DNA from: Acidobacteriota bacterium | GTDB lineage: Bacteria > Acidobacteriota > Blastocatellia > Pyrinomonadales > Pyrinomonadaceae | DNA length: 60,687 nt | Assembly (NCBI GenBank): GCA_003222975.1 | Contig: QHXN01000020.1 | Span: forward strand, 1-60,687 | Reading direction: 5' to 3' | Shown here: positions 58,318-60,687 of the stretch, one piece after another | Layout: every line of letters begins with the position of its first letter | Numbering within the stretch: the stretch's first letter is position 1 | Notes under the pieces: model-generated | What the model was told of the DNA's origin: nothing | The model's input: only the letters and a program-made list of their open reading frames with translations | Databases searched by the model: none | Made by a program: the position numbers and the translations under genes

Positions 58318-58944
58318 TCAGACGGCGTACTCGCCGAGCCGCGCGCGCAGAAGCTCGCTCAGCCTCTTCAGCCCCGCCCGCGTGCGCGTCTTCACTGTGC
58401 CGAGCGGCTGACCTTTCGCCGCGGCGATCTCCGACTGCGACATGCCGTCGAGGTACGCGAGCAGGAGCACCTGCCTCTGCTCTTCAGGCAACTCGGCCAG
58501 TGCGCCGCGGACGACCTCCGCGCGCTCGGAGCGCAGCGCCGCGTCGTCCGCGCCTTCCTCTCGTTCGCCCTGCGGCGGCGGGCCTTCGGCGGAGCGGCGT
58601 GCCGCGCGCTCGCGCGAGTCGAGCGCGCGCAGGCGGTCAATGGCGCGGCTGCGCGCGAGCGTGACCAGCCACGTGAAGGCGCGTCCGCGCGAGGCGTCGA
58701 ACGAGTGCGCTTGCTGCCAGACCTGTAGGAAGACTTCTTGCAGAACGTCTTCCGCCTCGCCGCGGCTGTGCAATATACGGAGCAGGAGGCCGAAGAGGAT
58801 GGAGCTATATTTGTCGTAGAGTGAGGAGAACGCGGCCTCGTCGCCGCCCGCGACCCCGTGGATGAGCGCGGCTTCTTCGGCGTCCGACTGTGGTCTGGCG
58901 AGCGACAAACCCGTGGCCCCGCTGACAAGATTCAGGCTGCGCAC
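58318..58944 (-). CDS. ECF-family RNA polymerase sigma factor
   Basis: A 208-residue sigma factor of the SigK/RpoE type. Region 2 has FSSLYDKYSSILFGLLLRIL, EDVLQEVFLQVWQQAHSFD and RAFTWLVTLARSRAIDRLRA. Region 4 has LPEEQRQVLLLAYLDGMSQS and KGQPLGTVKTRTRAGLKRLS. Its partner anti-sigma gene is 205 nt downstream with no clear terminator between. The start I give is GTG 58944, which lies inside a 10-bp perfect stem (58935-58944 with 58961-58970); a TTG in LSLARPQSD is an alternative. Confidence 0.92.
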   Translation of the reverse strand: MRSLNLVSGATGLSLARPQSDAEEAALIHGVAGGDEAAFSSLYDKYSSILFGLLLRILHSRGEAEDVLQEVFLQVWQQAHSFDASRGRAFTWLVTLARSRAIDRLRALDSRERAARRSAEGPPPQGEREEGADDAALRSERAEVVRGALAELPEEQRQVLLLAYLDGMSQSEIAAAKGQPLGTVKTRTRAGLKRLSELLRARLGEYAV

Positions 58945-58970
58945 TCCCTGAATTACGAAGGTGCGCAGCC
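58935..58970 (-). promoter_or_regulatory. Hairpin sequestering the ECF sigma start codon
   Basis: Perfect 10-bp inverted repeat ggctgcgcac / gtgcgcagcc with a 16-nt loop. In the mRNA the GTG start of the sigma gene is in the 3' strand of the stem and the AGGGA-like sequence is in the loop. Confidence 0.5.
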
Positions 58971-58979
58971 GTTTAGATT

Positions 58980-59103
58980 CAGGAGGCAGACGGCAGGAGC
59001 AGGAGGCCGGAGCGGGAGGCAGCCGTGTCTGACTTCACTGTTGATGTTTAAGATTTGTCGTAGCCAAGAGTATCTTCCTGCCTCCTGCTCCTGCCTCCTG
59101 CCT
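58980..59103. repeat. Hairpin element G3 (GGCAGGAGCAGGAGGC family)
   Basis: The left arm 58980-59022 pairs with the right arm 59075-59103 (cctgcctcctgctcctgcct). It lies between the aldolase gene and the sigma gene on the minus strand; its right side starts next to the aldolase stop. Confidence 0.84.
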
Positions 59104-60201
59104 TTAAGCCACCGTGATCTCTTCAGAGAGATATACGTCCTGAATTGCGTTGAGCAACTGCACTCCCTCTTCCATCGGGCGCTGGAAGGCTTTGCGCCCG
59201 GAGATGAGGCCCATGCCGCCGCCGCGCTTGTTGATGACGGCGGTGCGCACGGCCTCGGCCATGTCGCTCTGACCCTTACTTTCGCCGCCGGAGTTGATGA
59301 GGCCGCAACGGCCCATGTAGCAATTGAGAACCTGGTAGCGGACGAGGTCTATGGGATTGTCGCTCGACAGGTCTGTGTAAATCTTCGGGTTGGTCTTGCC
59401 GTAGGAGCTTTCGATGTTGAGCGCGTTGAAACCGCCGTTACGTTCGGGCAGCTTCTGCTTGATGATGTCGGCCTGGATGGTGACGCCGAGGTGGTTGGCC
59501 TGCCCCGTCAGGTCGGCGGCGGTGTGCATGTCGCCTTCCTTCGTCTTGAACTTCGGGTTGCGCAGGTAGCACCAGAGTATGGTCGCCATGCCGAGTTCAT
59601 GCGCGTGCGCGAAGGCGTCGGCGATCTCGACGAGTTGGCGGCCCGACTCTTCGGAGCCGAAGTAGATGGTCGCGCCGACGGCGACCGCGCCCATGTCGTG
59701 CGCCTCCTCGATTGTGCCGAAGAGAATCTGGTCGAACTTGTTCGGGTAGGTCAGAAGCTCGTTGTGATTGATCTTGACGACGAAGGGAATCTTGTGCGCG
59801 TACTTGCGCGCGACGATGCCGAGGACGCCGAAGGTCGAGGCGACGGCGTTGCAGCCGCCCTCAATCGCGAGCCTGACGATATTTTCGGGGTCGAAGTAGA
59901 TCGGGTTGGGCGCGAACGAAGCGCCTGCCGAGTGCTCGATGCCTTGGTCAACGGGGAGTATGGAGAGGTAGCCCGTGCCGGCGAGCCGCCCCTGGTCGAA
60001 AAGCGTTTGCAGCGAGCGCAGAACCTGCGGGCTGCGGTCGGAGTGCGCCCAGACGCGGTCTATGAAGTCGGGGCCGGGCGTGTGGAGCATGTCTTTGGAA
60101 ATCTTCGGCGCGTTGAATTCAAGGAGCGCGCGTCCGTCCTCGCCGAGAAGCTCCTCGATGCGTGCAAGAGCCGATCCCTCGCGCCTGAGTTCGGTAGCCA
60201 T
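59104..60201 (-). CDS. Class I fructose-bisphosphate aldolase, DhnA/FbaB type
   Basis: A 365-residue Schiff-base aldolase of the archaeal/FbaB type. Recognisable blocks are [47 protein letters not shown] and [38 protein letters not shown] and [12 protein letters not shown] form the phosphate-binding C-terminal part. It cleaves fructose 1,6-bisphosphate in glycolysis or makes it in gluconeogenesis. It starts at ATG 60201 with AGGAGG 6 nt upstream. The length is a little above the usual 350. Confidence 0.92.
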   Translation of the reverse strand: MATELRREGSALARIEELLGEDGRALLEFNAPKISKDMLHTPGPDFIDRVWAHSDRSPQVLRSLQTLFDQGRLAGTGYLSILPVDQGIEHSAGASFAPNPIYFDPENIVRLAIEGGCNAVASTFGVLGIVARKYAHKIPFVVKINHNELLTYPNKFDQILFGTIEEAHDMGAVAVGATIYFGSEESGRQLVEIADAFAHAHELGMATILWCYLRNPKFKTKEGDMHTAADLTGQANHLGVTIQADIIKQKLPERNGGFNALNIESSYGKTNPKIYTDLSSDNPIDLVRYQVLNCYMGRCGLINSGGESKGQSDMAEAVRTAVINKRGGGMGLISGRKAFQRPMEEGVQLLNAIQDVYLSEEITVA

Positions 60202-60265
60202 TCTGTTAAATCCTCCTGAATAAAGAATCGTGCGAGCGGCCTGCCGAGATTCCGACCGGGCGCGG

Positions 60266-60271
60266 ATTATA
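60266..60271 (-). promoter_or_regulatory. Probable -10 box of the aldolase gene
   Basis: TATAAT on the minus strand, about 65 nt before the aldolase ATG; the -35 region is weak. Confidence 0.4.
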
Positions 60272-60438
60272 GCACGACGGCCCGCGCGCCACGGAAAGAA
60301 AGATGAGAAGCCGCCGCAGGGGTTCTCACACGCCCGCCCCCTCGATCACCGCCCGACTTTTTGCCGCTTGCGCCGTTAATTGCATGTCTCGCAAGAGTTC
60401 TAGTTTGAGTCGTTTAACTATAAAAATTAATGACCTGG

Positions 60439-60465
60439 TTGCCATCCATTGAATAACCGTATAAT
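60439..60465 (+). promoter_or_regulatory. Candidate promoter for a right-edge transcript
   Basis: TATAAT (60460-60465) with TTGCCA (60439-60444) at a short 15-nt spacing, in a locally AT-rich stretch (60380-60465). Transcription would start near 60472. Confidence 0.5.
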
Positions 60466-60471
60466 CTCCCG

Positions 60472-60687
60472 CGCCGTGCTGCCACCTCGTCGGTCGTCTC
60501 GGCTCGCCGGCGCGACCTCCGGGCACACCAATACTGAGCCACGCGTGACCCGAAGCTCACGGCAGCACGAAAAGGTTCAGGACTAGGCGGGTTGCCTAGA
60601 ACAGCGCGAGCACGGTTCCGACCAGGCCCAGCGCAGCCTCCGTCACCGACACGTCGGCAGCAGAGGTCCCATCTCCCGTCGTCGAGG
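60472..60687 (+). ncRNA. Candidate structured RNA, continuing past the window edge
   Basis: Stem gtgctgcc (60476-60483) pairs exactly with ggcagcac (60561-60568), starting about 4 nt after the predicted transcription start. A second hairpin is ctaggc/gcctag (about 60582-60598). No long open frame is convincing on the plus strand. It could be a stable RNA or the leader of a gene beyond the edge. I could not match it to RNase P, tmRNA, SRP or 6S RNA. Confidence 0.35.

Noticed and set aside
60326..60526. 66-codon frame on the minus strand at the right edge
   Set aside because: No ribosome site, no family features, and it covers a promoter-like AT-rich stretch.

Overview
The window is about 60.7 kb of GC-rich chromosome from a Gram-negative-type bacterium. 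It has an outer membrane: BamA, an OmpH/Skp chaperone, LpxA, LpxI, a LolCD-type exporter and a BglX-type periplasmic beta-glucosidase. The gene mix (secreted pseudo-M1 peptidases, DUF4440 lipoprotein, dolichyl-phosphate-mannose-synthase-like GT2 next to GT39 enzymes, cyanophycinase-like S51 peptidase) and the hairpin-rich intergenic regions fit Acidobacteriota, perhaps Blastocatellia. That assignment is inference; there is no rRNA or other marker here to fix it. I saw no tRNA, rRNA, CRISPR array, transposase or prophage block.

Layout. 1-6.9 kb, minus strand: rsmE (cut by the window edge), prmA, era, bglX-like, a PepT-like M20 peptidase and a DUF374 acyltransferase. 7.2-21.3 kb, plus strand: a REC-HATPase signalling protein, a GT39, lolC/lolD, clpC, then the envelope cluster bamA-ompH-fabZ-lpxA-lpxI. 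21.6-22.6 kb: two small envelope proteins with a structured RNA and terminator between them. 22.7-25.8 kb, minus: a histidine kinase and its NtrC-type regulator. 26-33.6 kb: a dead M1 peptidase-like TPR protein, thioesterase, TPR protein, pepA, SDR reductase and secreted cyanophycinase-like protein. 33.9-35.6 kb: perR with a near-ideal Per box, 2-Cys peroxiredoxin and TlpA-like thioredoxin, an oxidative-stress cluster. 35.7-43.3 kb, minus: DUF4112, fatty-acid-hydroxylase-family protein plus SDR, a second dead M1 protein, a HEAT-cyclophilin fusion and a methyltransferase. 43.4-46.3 kb, plus: an Fe-S locus (sufR with a CAAC-N6-GTTG operator, mrp, erpA, ferredoxin). 46.6-60.2 kb: GH19-like lysozyme, M49 peptidase, GT39 and polyprenyl-phosphate mannosyltransferase, lipoprotein, AmrS radical SAM enzyme carrying an intein, MBL hydrolase, anti-sigma/ECF sigma pair and class I aldolase.

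Two things stand out. First, the AmmeMemoRadiSam radical SAM gene contains a 388-residue intein with a LAGLIDADG endonuclease and an extra helix-turn-helix. It sits exactly before the third cysteine of the CxxxCxxC cluster motif, so the +1 splicing nucleophile is also the [4Fe-4S] ligand. Second, over half of the gene junctions hold a long hairpin whose two arms are complementary runs of 6-9 nt words. There are about 13 unrelated word families and about 30 elements. Left arms often supply the stop codon and last residues of the upstream gene, loops of several unrelated families share a CTGCTTTTC-like motif, and a separate MITE-like element is nested inside the loops of two of them. Adjacent junctions tend to carry different families.
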